In this document: positions 44,696-57,500 of the stretch, piece by piece
How the letters are laid out: each line of letters starts with the position of its first letter
Position numbering within the stretch: the first letter of the stretch is position 1
Origin: Polytrichum commune
Lineage: Eukaryota > Streptophyta > Polytrichopsida > Polytrichales > Polytrichaceae
Direction: 5' to 3'
Assembly: GCA_950295325.1 (NCBI GenBank)
Contig: OX485803.1
Span: forward strand, 63,999,554-64,063,553
DNA length: 64,000 nt
Program-made: the position numbers and the translations under genes
Notes under the pieces: model-generated
The model's database searches: none
The model's input: only the letters and a program-made list of their open reading frames with translations
What the model was told of the DNA's origin: nothing

Positions 44696-46520
44696 TCCTT
44701 CTTTGAGAAAATTTCTCGTTAATTTTTCGTATATCAAAGCATGTTTTGAAAGTTGGGTGAAACTTTGGAGACCTCCTATTTCTGCCTCTCAAACTTTAAG
44801 ATAATTCTACACTCTAAACTAGGGTTTGTGCATGGGACCTACTATCTTAACAGGACAAGCTAGAAAGCCGACTTTTCATAGCCCGACACCACTCTTTGTG
44901 TACAGTAATTTGATCAACAAGAAAAATTAAGTAATTTTGTGTTGATTCTCATAAACTCAGGGTTTGGAACTAAACCCATGATTTCATCTGATTTACTTTA
45001 CAAATAACTCTACTATATCATATGTTTAGTGTATTGTTGCCTTGCGTAGGAAAGTTTGGTAGGAATTATGCATCCGGGATGTGTGTGCAGCAAGCAAGTA
45101 CACAGGAAACTTGGTGCAGCATTGGCCTTCCAAGAGCCCACGAAATCCCTGCCCCACCGTTTGGGTCCTCCTTCAGACCAAGCTTCTCCCTCACTTGCGT
45201 AAAGTAACTTACAACTGCAGGAAAACAAAGCCAGCTTAAAGTCATTCATGACTGAAGTATGTCCACACAAAAAAAATGTTCAGAAAATATATATATGTGT
45301 GTGTGTGTGTGTGTGTTTGGCATTGATGCTCGAAATTAGCCTACAGAGTGTTTTTGCAAAATCACCATCATCCAGGACGTTCTATTCCTCAAAACCTGGC
45401 TAAGTTATTACATCAAGGCCCATCCGACAGGGTTATTTGGAATTGAAGAGGTATATCTATGTAAGCATTTGGTGGGATTGTTTGTACTAATAGCAGGTAG
45501 AGAGCCCATCACTTGAAACTTCTTCAATCTTCAATGGGTGTTCAATGCAAAGCATCTGGGATACTTGGGGATTTTTAGATGGATTTACAAAAAGACCTCT
45601 AATTAAATTCTCATCGTATGTGAGCCTGGTCCTTATACGATCATTACAATCTTTAACATCATACTCAACGCTCTTCATGGTCCCTCTTCCATCTCAAAAG
45701 AGCAAGCCTGTTATTTTCTTGATTTCAATCCCCACTTGTCCGATTTCTATCCCAAATAAGGACTGACACATTTCATTCATTTGAACTGAGACCGGAGTAG
45801 AAAGTTCAATATTCTTCAGTGTGAAGACTCATCTTAATCTACAGAATCAAGACTTGTTTATCCCAGGATACCGAATATAATTATTCCCTTCAAAGAGCAG
45901 TAAGTTGTATAAATGATTAATGAGCCTAGTTGCAATGATTTATAAATTCATATGTTCTACTTCATGGCTAGGAACTTCCCTATACGAATGACTCATGAAT
46001 ATTAATTTTTCCAGATAACCCTTCTGCTGTCGTCCAAGCTGCCAAAGGTAGACGTGCCTCATGCAGTTATTGTTCTTATTAGGACATGTATATTTGAGTG
46101 GTATGTGGTTTAGTGTGGCTCCAAGAACAAATTATCAACAGACATGTGTTTCAAAGAGATTAAACTATATGCTCAAAATATAATAACCATCCTAGGCTCA
46201 ATAGTGAACAAAATGGGAGACAAGGGGGCTATATGACCACTTTATGAGCACAAGAATCTTCACTTTGTGAGTAAGATATTCATATGAGCTCCAAAAATGA
46301 TGAGGAAAGCAGCTACAGCCTTGATTTAAGTATGCCAACCATCTCGTACTAAACACATGACTCGTATCGCAGGAGAAGTGGGCTGGTCAGAAAAGAAAAA
46401 GAGAAAAAGTACCCATTTAAGACCAATTTACCTTTGTCTTCATGAGGTTGACACGGAGATCTGCAGACTCCCAAGGCTCCTGATGCTTGGAGAAAGGTTT
46501 TTGGCCATGATCGGTCGCTA
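44696..46520. other. Non-coding sequence, no gene
   Basis: Nothing is supportable beyond a microsatellite at 45286-45316. Short frames at 45013-45270 and 45487-45766 overlap on both strands and lack motifs. Confidence 0.4.
45286..45316. repeat. Microsatellite (AT)n(GT)n
   Basis: ATATATAT runs into GTGTGTGT for about 30 bases in total. Confidence 0.95.
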
Positions 46521-46521
46521 T

Positions 46522-46640
46522 CCTAGTGTTTCCAAGTCCAACTGGTTACATGCTAACATTTTTTGGTTTTTCTTTAAAAAATTGGGGGATATTCTATAAA
46601 TTCCTCTAAAACGATCCGTGATTTCCTAAAGCCTTCAACT
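46522..46640. repeat. Related copy of the 24.4/24.8-kb flanks lacking the hairpin insert
   Basis: GTGTTTCCAAGTCC and GGATATTCTATAAATTCCTC followed by TAAAACGATC and CCTAAAGCCTTCAACTTC match, in order, the two flanks of the nested-hairpin block at 24490-24821. The position matching the insert is a simple TATAAATT at about 46595. Confidence 0.6.
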
Positions 46641-46821
46641 TCAACCGGTATTGGTCAAACTCGCACGGTTCATCTGTAAGTAGTAGCCGATTCTCCCTGT
46701 TCATTGAGCCTGGCCAAGGCAGGCCAGAGAAGCTTAAATACCTCGAATGTGTTTCTGATTAGATCAGCACTCACTTCGATCGGCTGGTATCCAGCTCTCA
46801 CAGTAGCCACAAAGGTTATAA

Positions 46822-46850
46822 CTGTCTGTCTGTCTGTCTGTCTGTCTGTG
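46822..46850. repeat. Microsatellite (CTGT)n
   Basis: Seven copies of the tetranucleotide CTGT lie about 0.8 kb upstream of the VCCN1-like coding start. Confidence 0.95.
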
Positions 46851-47273
46851 AACGACGAGCCACATAAGTTGTTACTAGCTTGCCGTGGGTCGGTGGATTA
46901 ATTGCTGCAAGTTTCTTTCAAGAAGAGGTTTTAGAGGTTAATAAACTCCAGCTCGGTGCGCACATTTTAGCCCGGGCCAAGATTCTTAGTTGTTAGTTCA
47001 CTAGATTTAATGCTTCCGTCGATTCCTAGCTCATGTACTGTTGTGGAGTACTAGCTAAGTGGGTGTGTACATCTAATTTGTAGTCCGGTGCCATTGATGT
47101 TCACGTGCCAAGATTCTCAGCCTTTCTAGACTTTCTATCGAATTAATAACCTTTCTTCAATTCAGATCCTTGGGATAGTTAGACTCTCTGGATCTGTAAA
47201 GTCTCCGTGAATGACGAGCCACTGTTGTGCTTCGGATACTACTGCGGGCCAGTAAACTTACATCAATAGACCT

Positions 47274-47275
<2 letters not shown>

Positions 47276-47310
<35 letters not shown>
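47276..47310. repeat. Microsatellite (GA)n upstream of VCCN1-like gene
   Basis: About 17 GA dinucleotides lie 365 bases before the first ATG. GA tracts in plant 5' regions can act as GAGA-type elements, but this is inference. Confidence 0.95.
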
Positions 47311-47312
<2 letters not shown>

Positions 47313-47674
47313 CATTGCTGCAGGATTAAGCTCCAAAAGTGAAAAATTTGAGCTTTCAAAGATCCACTTTCTTCTTCACTAGCGATGATCTACATGTTGT
47401 GGTGTGATTCATTGTTTCTGCATTTAAACTCCAGGAGCAGAGATTACAGGTTAAGCTCAGAAATTGGAAATCATTGAGTTGCCACCTTGACCCAGCGCCG
47501 ATTCATGTCCCATTCCTGTAGCCTGTGACATGTGCTATTCATATGCACTGAGATTGATCTTCAAGAGACAAGACAATCAAGCCAAGAGTTCCTGAAGCTG
47601 CATTCGACCCAATCCATTTTCCGGGACAGTGTTGTTCGGCAAATTCTGAATCTGTGCAAGCATCGAGTATTAAA

Positions 47675-49469
47675 ATGCAGGGGACCGAGAACAAAGCAAC
47701 GGTATATGACCACCGCGCATGGGCAGCACACAAATCTTCATGGCGTCACTTCCGTCACATCTTCAGCATCATCTCATCGGGGCTGGTGACTGCGCTCGCA
47801 CCACCGGTGATTCTGTGCACACTTATGGCGCTCTTCGTGTCCATCTTCAACCACTTCGTCTCCCATGACCGTCTCCCAGGTTGGGTACCTAAGCTTGTGG
47901 TGGCCACCATCCCCTTCACCCTAACCTCACCCGTGCTGTCACTTCTGCTCGTCTTCCGCACGAATTCGTCCTACACCCGCTACGACGAAGCGCGCAAGGC
48001 ATGGGGGTCGAATGTGAACCGCACGCGCGACCTCGCGCGACAAGCCCTAACTTGGATCCGAAGTCCCGGGGACTCGCACAAATTGCAATGTTTGTTGCGT
48101 CACATCAAGGCCTACCCCTTGTGCCTCCGTAGCCACTTGATTTCCGAATCAAATTTGCGAAACGACCTCGTCGGGGTTTTGACGCCGGACGAACTCGAGT
48201 CCGTCGTCGCGTCGCAGCACCGCCCGAACTACGCCTTGCAGGTGATTATTACGGGAGGTGTTTTATATGTATTTTGTTCATACTACGAGTGGCAATTGGG
48301 TGTTTTGAGGGGGTTTATGAGTAGTACGTATATTTCTTTAAGAGTACTCCGCAAAAATGATGAACATCCTTAGGTATTCTACAGATATTAGAGACTTAGT
48401 GATCCTTTAATTCAACTGGAGTTTCGGTTGGGAGTTAGTTGTTTTGCATGCAATACTGTCCTCCATCCTCGGCAAGATTTCGGTACCTGCTTGGAGTCAG
48501 TGTGGACTGTCGAGGTTTGGACTGACAACATTCTATATCGTTTCATTCATTGGGGCCAAACTCATTTGAGCATCTCTTGGCATGTCAAAATGAATTTGGC
48601 CAGCCTCGATGAACCGATATAGAAAGCTCTTTATTTAAACCTCCACATTGACAGCTCCAAGCATACACCAAAAACTTTACCGAACATGAAAAGTGTTGTA
48701 TGCGAAACAACCAACTCCCCACCAAAATTCCGGTTGCATTTGAATGAATTTCTTAATTCTATTGATATGGCCTTATCACTAAAATGAGCCAGTTGGGCCA
48801 TTATGAGACAATCCTTTTGTCAATTATCTGATTGTTTTATAATTGGTAGGTCCAAAAGATTGGGACCCTATGTTTTGATGCTCCACATGTTTTTCTAATA
48901 CCTGCCGAATGACCCCCGAACAGGTGATTTCAGTGCTCATCAGCCAGTGCCAGCTGCAAAACTGGGAGAAGATCACCATGGACAAGAACCTGACACAGTT
49001 CCACGACAATGTGGGCGCTTGCGAGCGTCTTTTCAAAACGCCGATCCCGGTTGCGTACACGCGCCTCACCTCGCGGTTCCTCACGTTATGGCACCTTGCG
49101 CTGCCGTTCGCGCTCTGGAGCACATGTGGCTGGTTAACAATCCCTGTGACAGCCATGACGGCCGCCGCGCTGTTTTACATTGAGGAAGTGGGGGTGCTGA
49201 TCGAGGAGCCCTTCTGGATTCTGCCCCTAACTTCTATCAGTGGAGGCATACTCTCTGCTGTGGATGGCTTGTCGGTCGCGCACAAGGAAGCATCAATGCT
49301 AATGTGGAGCATTCATCAACAGCAGCAGCCGCCGAGTAATTCGAGCTCATGCTTGTCCAACAATGATCATGTTGTCATCAACTTTGACCGGTCGAAGTCC
49401 TATGGAGTTCCATACCAACCTAGTGATGTGTGTCAAGTGGTGTTCAACAGGGTGAATTCAGTCTGCTAA
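47675..49469 (+). CDS. Bestrophin-like chloroplast chloride channel, VCCN1 family
   Basis: Two exons, 47675-48241 and 48924-49469, join in phase 0 across a GT-AG intron of 682 bases and encode about 370 residues. The family (Arabidopsis VCCN1, bestrophin/UPF0187) conducts chloride across the thylakoid membrane and tunes the proton motive force. Exon 1 holds a first membrane segment (GLVTALAPPVILCTLMALFV), a second hydrophobic segment (LVVATIPFTLTSPVLSLLLV) and the family signature FRTNSSYTRYDEARKAWG. Exon 2 begins VISVLISQCQ, then PIPVAYTRLTSRFLTLWHLA, a membrane pair (ALPFALWSTCGW, IPVTAMTAAALFYIEEVGVL) and the conserved EEPFWILPL. The reading frame is intact. The start is uncertain: the first in-frame ATG gives a short N terminus without a clear transit peptide, and an AG at 47679-47680 could be an acceptor for an upstream exon. 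A MITE occupies half of the intron. Confidence 0.9.
48400..48760. mobile_element. MITE copy within the VCCN1-like intron
   Basis: It starts GATCCTTTAATTCAACTGGA and ends near CCGGTTGCATTTGAATGAA, and its arms pair imperfectly: TTGGGAGTTAGTTGTTTTGC on the left against GTTGTATGCGAAACAACCAA on the right. It shares blocks along its length with 29107-29442 (AACATTCTATATCG, CCAAACTCATTT, TCTTGGCATG, AAACCTCCACA). It is more diverged than that copy, hence older or less constrained. Confidence 0.85.
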
Positions 49470-52400
49470 TTCGTAACCGATCACTCATCCAAGAGCAGAA
49501 GGGTTATCAGAACTCGTCGCAATGTTTCACCCATGGAGCTGGCGCGATGTCATACCTAATTCCCAGATTTTGTTCATGCGCTGATCGGTTATGACTGATA
49601 AACCGATTCAAGTAGAGGAGGTGGATGACTCGCTTCTCGTCACTCACTCTCCTCTCGGTGATTATCTAGTCCATAAACCAATTCAGCCCAATCGATCGGT
49701 TTGAATGTCACTGCAAAATATATATATATCCATGCTAGCCAATTCAAGCATCAAGCCAACAGCCGGAGTGCTCGAAACTCATCTCCCACCTTGCAAATGT
49801 GGGTTCCGTTAATTGTCCACCGATCAACCATGTTACCGCTACCTGTTATGGTCCATCCACATATTTTGGGGTCACTGGATCAATAGTTGAAAGCTGTGGG
49901 TATCGAGGTTCAGCCTCGACGAGTGTAGTAAAAGAAGAACAATGGACAGTCAAGTTGCCGGCCCGGTTACGACTGTTAAAAAAAGTCCACCTCTTGATTG
50001 AGACAATAGCACGCACGGACAATGAGACTCTAGAATTCATGATTCTAGGAATTCAAATTTCAGTTTTGTGGAGTAGAAATACCAATCGGTTCCCCCATCT
50101 GTAGGCACCAGAGAGTCAGTGCAGCTCCTTGTGCATATGCAGCCATGTCTAGTTAGAGATAGCTTAGTTTCGGAGTACACACTACACATTAGAATATACA
50201 GGCCTCCGACATGATAGATGGGAGTCTATTAATTTCCCGGGCAGTCTTGAGGCAAGTCTATTATGGCGAACTACTGCAACAAAACACTCAGCAAATGAAA
50301 TGTCTATGGAGACTCTGAGATCCTAGAAATGTAATTCTTGCACCTAACTCATATCAATATGATATTTGTGAGGAAATACTGGTTTGATTCTTACATGGTC
50401 ACTCGAAAGTACAGGATACTACTTGTTGGTGTTGTTTGACGTATTGCCATTCCAACACCACCACAACTCACATTTGATATTCTCAAACAAGCCTTACTGG
50501 CTCAAGAATGGAACTCATTCCATCAACCCTTGAACCCTAAACCCTAAAGTAGATTCCTATAGCATCATGCATGGGTTTCCTTTAAATATAAGAATGCGAA
50601 GCGTACTTGAAGTTGCAACCCTTTTGTCATTGTCCAAACGCAAAACTGTTGTTTCTTATCGCACTCATGACATCATAGACTTGTCATTGAACTTGATGGA
50701 TGATGGCCACTCATCCCAATGCTTTAATCAGAAATGCGCCATTTCTTCATCAATTTGGATTATAGTTGAAAGATGAAGCACGCTTTGTGGCAGAATGCCC
50801 CCTTTACAACTTCATAGAGAGGTTTGCTTTCCCATTTCACAATGCAGCACGGAAGATAACCTTAAGTCCTAACTTTCTACCAACTTGATATAAGCCACTA
50901 CTTATCCCTCCAGGCAACTGCAGCAGTCAGTTACTCTAGGCCTTTAGAACACACCCTGACCCCACCCTGACGTGCTTCAAATCCTAGCCTTTCGGCTTCC
51001 TGGAATTTAAAACCAATTTCATTTCATTCCATGACAATCTTTGAACACCCATTTCCACAGATTAGGCTCAAATAACCTCAAAAGATCTGTGCACTTTGGT
51101 AGGATGATCAATCTCAAATCAGTACATTGATTATCCCAATTAGACTGTGTTACTATGCGGAGTTACGCAGTGCTATAACTATTTAATGGGAATGCAATGT
51201 TTTACCCAACAATGTTATTTATGTTCTATAATAATGTCCAAACAACCTATTGAGCTTTTGTTACACTATATATACCAATTAGTGAGGGTGATACTAATTC
51301 AACTCACACACACGGTCTAGCCAAATCTCAAAGTTACTAAGGGTTGAAATTGTTATTGAGTGACACCAAATTTATGACTACGGTAAATTCTATGTTCATT
51401 TACCATATATTTCAAGAAAATTAATGTATGTCAATGAATAATGCCAAGTGCTTATATTTTTGGTACTTATTGCCAAGTGCCGGTACTTAATTGAATAGTG
51501 TAAAGTGCCAGTACTTTCATGTCAAGTGCCGGCATGTTAAGTAAGAGTGCCCAGTGCCAAGATGAAGAATGCTTCCTAGATCTTTAATTTGGTGGCACTA
51601 ATTCATATCGTAAAGGAAATTAGTATCCCCTTCACTAATTAGTAACACACGCACTAATTGGGAGAATCAGTGTAGTAATGTGATGTGCAATGTAAATGAA
51701 TTTCTTTTGGCAACCACAAGCTTAAGACCTGTTCCTACTCCAAGAGCAGAACCAGCTATTGATTGAGACTTCACAATCTTGAACAGATTTCTTAGAATTT
51801 CTTGATTGTCATCAATATTTTTCATCTTCAGATATTCAAGCACTCTGCAATCAAATCGAATTTCTTGCAGGATTTTCCTCAGATCTAAATCCAGTTGAAT
51901 GAAGGAAAAACAAGCTGGAAGAACTTATACACACGTTTGAAGATTGCAAAACGACTTCAGGGGTTTAAGGTTAAGGGTTTAGGGAATAATATTTCTCAGG
52001 GGCACTGTTAGATACTTCACACCTGTCAATCCGTAGTCTGCTATTTTTTTGGTTGACTAGAAATACCCATGACTGTGCAAAGGCAATATTTGGAGGTCAA
52101 GTTTCACACTGTGCAAATACAAAGATCCCTCAGGCTGCATCAATAATATTGTAAACTATAGTGCTGATATGTAACCTTCAGAGCTACCACACAGATTGAA
52201 TACTTACACAACCATGTTCACATGTTTATACATACCACAGACTCAATCAACAAACATACTGCTACACACATACACACAGCATCTGCGAATACATTTTCTT
52301 CATGGAACACCCAGCTTGCATTAATCGGCTACAACACACTTGTACAAGATCTTGTGCTCAGCACTTGCTCTACACAGGTAATTACCAATTACCAGAATGC

Positions 52401-52885
52401 TTAGTAGCATTGGTCTCAGCTGGGTAATTAAGGTAGAAATACCATAACCCGTGAAAATAAGGTGATTCACAATGAAGATCTCGTCTGACAATCATGAGAT
52501 AATTTCCCAAGATAGACGAGAAGGATTCATGAAGAATACAAGTTGTTTCATATTTTTCTGCCCTATACAAAAAAATGCTACAATTTTTCAATGTGGAAAG
52601 TTGTCCGAAACCCTACTCGTCACTAGATTCTCCCTACACCAAACACGGTAATCTGCATTTTCATACAGAACATCGCCTAAATCGGTTACTTCATGAGTAT
52701 ATTAACACTTGACTCCCATTGGCTACACTAGGTGTACACGCATTGACGTTGCCGCCAAGCCATGATCCGTTTTAGAAATGGCACTTCACCATTATGACGG
52801 CGGTCTAGTGCACGGCTAGAGGGTGGTTAACAGGTAATGGTATTTTTGCCTTACATGAAGATTGAAGCAGGAGCAGTACAGTAGA
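49470..52885. other. Non-coding sequence 3' of the VCCN1-like gene
   Basis: No gene is seen. A telomere-like CCCTAAACCCTAAA occurs at about 50530-50546, and its reverse type (GGGTTTAAGG, AGGGTTTAGGG) at 51960-51985. Around 51470-51560 the words AAGTGCC and GTGCCGGTACTT recur as a short local repeat. Confidence 0.4.
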
Positions 52886-52889
52886 TATT

Positions 52890-53105
52890 GTATTTTAGTG
52901 TCACCAATTTCTATTTGTCTTAATACTAATTGTAAGTTGCCCATGTAGTGTCACCAACACTAAATGCAAACCTAACATTATTTGTCATTCCTTGTAAGAA
53001 AATATTTGGGCGTTACATATTTTACAATGTTGCAAATACCACCACTTACTGAGTGTCTTTTCATCCAAATTTCATTCATCCATGACAATATTTCAGTACA
53101 AAAAT
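52890..53105 (-). repeat. Interspersed repeat, copy 2 (inverted relative to 27.8 kb)
   Basis: TAGTGTCACCAACACTAAAT, TAACATTATTTGTCATTCCT and CATCCATGACAATATTTCA in this order are the reverse complement of blocks in 27790-28025. It is non-coding. Confidence 0.7.
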
Positions 53106-54345
53106 GTTAGGATGCAGAATATACCAAGCTTTGTTTCAATACTTGGCATGGATTTCATGCAAGTTGCCACAAAAGAGTGGGTGAGCAAGAGCACACGCAC
53201 ACAGCCGGACATCAACAGCCCCAATGGAGCAAGTGGGAGTTTGGGCTGTGGATGAACTAAAAGTAAATTGGGATGACAGTTCTTGTAAACTTTTTCATAT
53301 TAAGAGATGACATAAAATACCATATGACAGTAAATAAAATATTTAGTGTGGTTTCTAGAATATTCCCATACCTAGTAACTAATACAGTTACTAGTTAATG
53401 TTCAATTCGAACAGGTGCACCACTAAACCCTAATATTTCAATAAATAACTCGCATCAAGAATCAGTCATGTTTGCAAAAAGCCTTTTTCTGGAATCAAAC
53501 CACTATGTCGTCATTCATGAGGTTCAGTTTGTGAGGCATGCCAGAGGACATCCGATGATGCTTCTTGTGGAGTGAATCTTATAGACTGAACGTCTACATA
53601 TATACGTTATAAATGTGCTTGATATTCTTGAGAGTAGTTGAGTCCAGGAACTTGTTAAATATCTCACTGGCTGTGGCGACATATCCTTTCCTTTCTTGTG
53701 TCCTTTACTTACCAACTGTCCTGATGACTTCTGGCTGGGTCCATGGACATGTTCGTATGTACCCAGAAGTAGCCCAAAGGCGCATCATGTCACATGAGCC
53801 TTTGGGCATGCGCTGGGCGAAGCTATTTGCAAGAGACTTCCAGACCATGCATGTCTGCTTACATTGATGTGATCATGACTTCTGTGAGTTCTTCTGATCC
53901 CCTTGTCTTCACACGAGCTTTCAACTACTTGGAAACGTGGCCGGTTCCAGCTAGCACATGTTGCGGAGCTCAAAAATCGAGCGAAAGCTTAAAACTCCCA
54001 CACAAAAGTTTTTTGTGTCATGGCCTTGTGTTGAAGAGACCGCCTTTCCTACTAGTGACAGATACCTCAGTCCATACATGATAGTACAGATGCATGGAGA
54101 CTTCCACAACAATTTTTAATTCCGTCTCAAAATGTTTACTTTCTAAGTAGGGGTTTGTAACGATATTGGACCGGCATATATACACGTGAATGCATGGGTA
54201 TGAATAATGAACATCGATTCTGAAATCAAAACGTCTATCTATGGGTATCAAACTTGTAGTACCAGTCTATTATTGATATTTGGTGGGTATCTCAAGATGA
54301 GAGAATCTTTGTATACCAAAGTTGTTAGTTAGGTCGATACCATCT
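53106..54345. other. Non-coding sequence, no gene
   Basis: I see no family motif in the short overlapping frames at 53524-54251 and no repeat structure of note. A hairpin-like pair occurs near 53765-53805: GCCCAAAGGCGCATCATGTC against CACATGAGCCTTTGGGC. Confidence 0.35.
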
Positions 54346-54530
54346 AAACCGTATTGATAGTACTCGGGCGAATTTGCCTGGGTTATCAATCCACTGTGGA
54401 AATTAAGTGTTGGATTTGTACCTAGTGCCAAAAACTAAACCATACTGATAGTACTAGGGCGATTTTGCCTGGGATCTGAATCCACTGTGGAAATTAAGTG
54501 TTGGATTTGTACCTAGTGCCAAAAGCTAAT
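54346..54530. repeat. 91-bp tandem duplication
   Basis: AAACCGTATTGATAGTACTC at 54346 recurs as AAACCATACTGATAGTACTA at 54437, and the rest of the unit (TCCACTGTGGAAATTAAGTG and GGATTTGTACCTAGTGCC) is identical. Divergence is only a few bases. Confidence 0.9.
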
Positions 54531-57500
54531 TTTCACATGTTGGATCCAACGTATGAATCCAATGTGGAAGAAAGCACCCTGGTATCTGTGCCCTACCGGT
54601 ATCAAAAAACGTCCTCATTATAGATACCCAAACTGTATAAAGAAAGACAATGCCAGGCCAACACTACTTGAGCACTGGTTGAAACAGTTATTTATTAGGT
54701 GCACTATTGCAAGTGGCAGTAGTAAAGAAACAATGGAAACAATTGTGAAAACAGCATGAATTCCGTGCTGCCAGAGTGCTTCGTGCTTGGATTTGCTCGC
54801 AATTTTGCAGGTTTTAGGTGTCATTGTACAGTGAAGTAAAATGGTGACGTAAGAGTCCAGCATGTAATTAAGTCAAGGGACTCAACCTAGCTGCGAAGAG
54901 ATCAGATGTACTAACCACACGGCTTCATTAACTTGCACCAGGAACCAAGTTGCTGGATGCCACCAAGATGATGAATGACTGACATATTCAGTGCTGCGAG
55001 CTTGAGCATTCTGTCAATGATTGTTTGCATGCCTTGAGGTCGAATTCCTTAACCCTGGCATTTGGATCAGGGTTCGGGAGATTTTTGAGCTCAACCAGCT
55101 AAAATCCGTCCCTTCATAATTTCTACCGGTTTTTTTAGGATTTGATCGGTTGCAAACTTGTTGTCATTAATTTGGATCGGCCAATATCCTATATTTTCTT
55201 TCAAGTGCCAGTTAATTTTCTCTTCATTGTAATGACAACCGGCCAAAAACTCGGGCATTGATAAGTAAGTTGGTTTTCCAATTATATCTACAAACAACAT
55301 ACACCATTCAACAACAATGTCCAAAGAACATATCGGCATACAACAATAATATGTAATGATGTCAACATCCAACAAGAATGATCAACAATTTATCCGTAGC
55401 AAGAGTTGAACCTAAAATAAGCCATCAACCGGTTGATGGCCATGGATAAACTCTTCTATCATACCTAGGTCTTAAAACCTCATATTAGATTTGAGGCCAC
55501 AACATGATAAAAGAGTAACCTAACATACCATACTATATACAAAAATGAAATTCACCAACTGTTAGAGTCAAAATCAACAATATCATCTTCACCTTCAAGA
55601 GGAAAACGCCCTGAAAGGTATCTTTGTGAATGTGAAAACAACCATCTAAACTTTGTAGAGTTCCTTCATAAAGCTATGGCTTCCATTAGTACATTATCAA
55701 GATCACCACAAAGATCTTCCATAGACACACCCATAATACATTCTAAACACTAGCCGTCAATAATGAAATGCAATAATGAAGCAAAAGCATCGTTAAGTTT
55801 CTTGTGACCTATACGGCTAAGAACCTCCCTCATTCAATATCCGCCCATACCCTCAAGAGACCAGCCAATATCCACCTATACCCTCGGGAGACCCAACTCA
55901 TTTCCGCCATTTTGTGAGCCTGAGGGGTTAAATTTCCTACATTATCTCATATTGGTCAGTTGATTTCCTATACTCTTCATATTTAACTCAGTTATACGGC
56001 CGAAATCTCCCCCAAAAAATCGGTAATTTTGCAATTTCACTCGGCTAATTTACAACTAGCTGCCGGATCTCCCCAATCATTGATTTGGATTGATTGTTGA
56101 TGTACTTGGCCAACAGTGAACATATCGAATCGAGTCCAAATAATGAAACAAAACATGTATGTTATGTATAGTACAATAGGTGAAAAACCATCCTTGTGTT
56201 TCCAAATATAACTGTCATATTGTTAATGAAACATTGAGCAGTTACATCCCCACTAAGTTCTCTCGTTTGTATGTGTGCATTAGCCATGCGCTATAACAAG
56301 AGGTGACGAGGATGGTTGACCTCCCACTATTTAGACTAAGCTATGGAAGGCTTATGTGGTCACTCTTCTTAATTGAACACCTACGTATGGTATATACCAA
56401 GCTTTGTAGTTAAGAATGGACGCCAAAGCTTATATATGCTTAAAATATAGGCATCGTTGTAGGTGATTTTTTAGCACAACCAAGAGGTCCTTTGTGCCAA
56501 TATTCTGCACTCATCTAAATTGCTAATTCAAGGTTAAACATTTGAAACCCTAGACATATAATATTATAAATGACTACTAATTAGATATTGAAATTATTGA
56601 TTTCTTGGATTTTCTTATGGTTGAGCGAGGCTTAACCTAAAGTCAGGGAATGCATCCAAACCAGTAAAGGACAACTTTAATAAATGTAACATATGATCAC
56701 CTTGCATTTGCAACACAATAACAAGGAGACTCAATCAATCCGGCCAATGGGTTCTAGAGATCATTATATTAGGATGAAAGAATTAGCATATATAAAAATT
56801 CAAAAGACTTAGAGCGGCAGTTTGAACCTATAATATGCAAGTAGAGAAGCCCAAGGGGTATCAAATCATTTGGAATTCATGGTGCTTTGGCCGAGAAAGC
56901 CGGAGCCTTCCACCTCATGTTCCTAGGGAGATCAAGCAGCCGTGACTTGGAATATGGCTTTCAAGTAAAGTACATGCATATTACACCTATCAAGGTAGCC
57001 AACAAAAATCAATAAACTATTTCACAAATCACAAGGTTTTGGCACCACTACCAAAGTTGCCCTACATCTATTTTCATTTTCTTGGACCCCATATAGAACT
57101 GAATATAAGTTGAACTTATGTACACCCTCAATGTCATGTCGGTTGGAAGGTTCACAATAGCCTACAGAGTTCTTATCAAGTCGCTTTTGAAGTGATACTA
57201 CTATACTTGATATTCAACATGTGTTAAAATCACAAACTTCAATAATCGATACCCCCATGAATTATTTATCTTGGAACTTGGTCCCCAAGCAATGTGTAAT
57301 AGGCAACATGTCGTGGACTGTGTAGTTGATTCTGGTATGTGTGGCGTCTGTCAGGTAGTACCTAGACAAAGATGGCCATCTCATTGCAGAACAAAGGTAC
57401 AAGAGTAAGGTAAGCGAGCCTAATTCGATCATCATTTTAAACAGACAAATGTTGCATGGTGTGTGACTAGATTGGACTATTGGGGCAAAATTTGTTAAAC

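Larger units (their letters stand above)
46641..47674. other. Upstream region of the VCCN1-like gene
   Basis: It contains a CTGT tetranucleotide repeat (46822-46850) and a long GA run (47276-47310), a type often found in plant promoters and 5' leaders. I could not define a TATA box or a first exon. A stop in the frame of the main ORF lies at 47555-47557, so coding sequence cannot extend further left without splicing. Confidence 0.4.
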
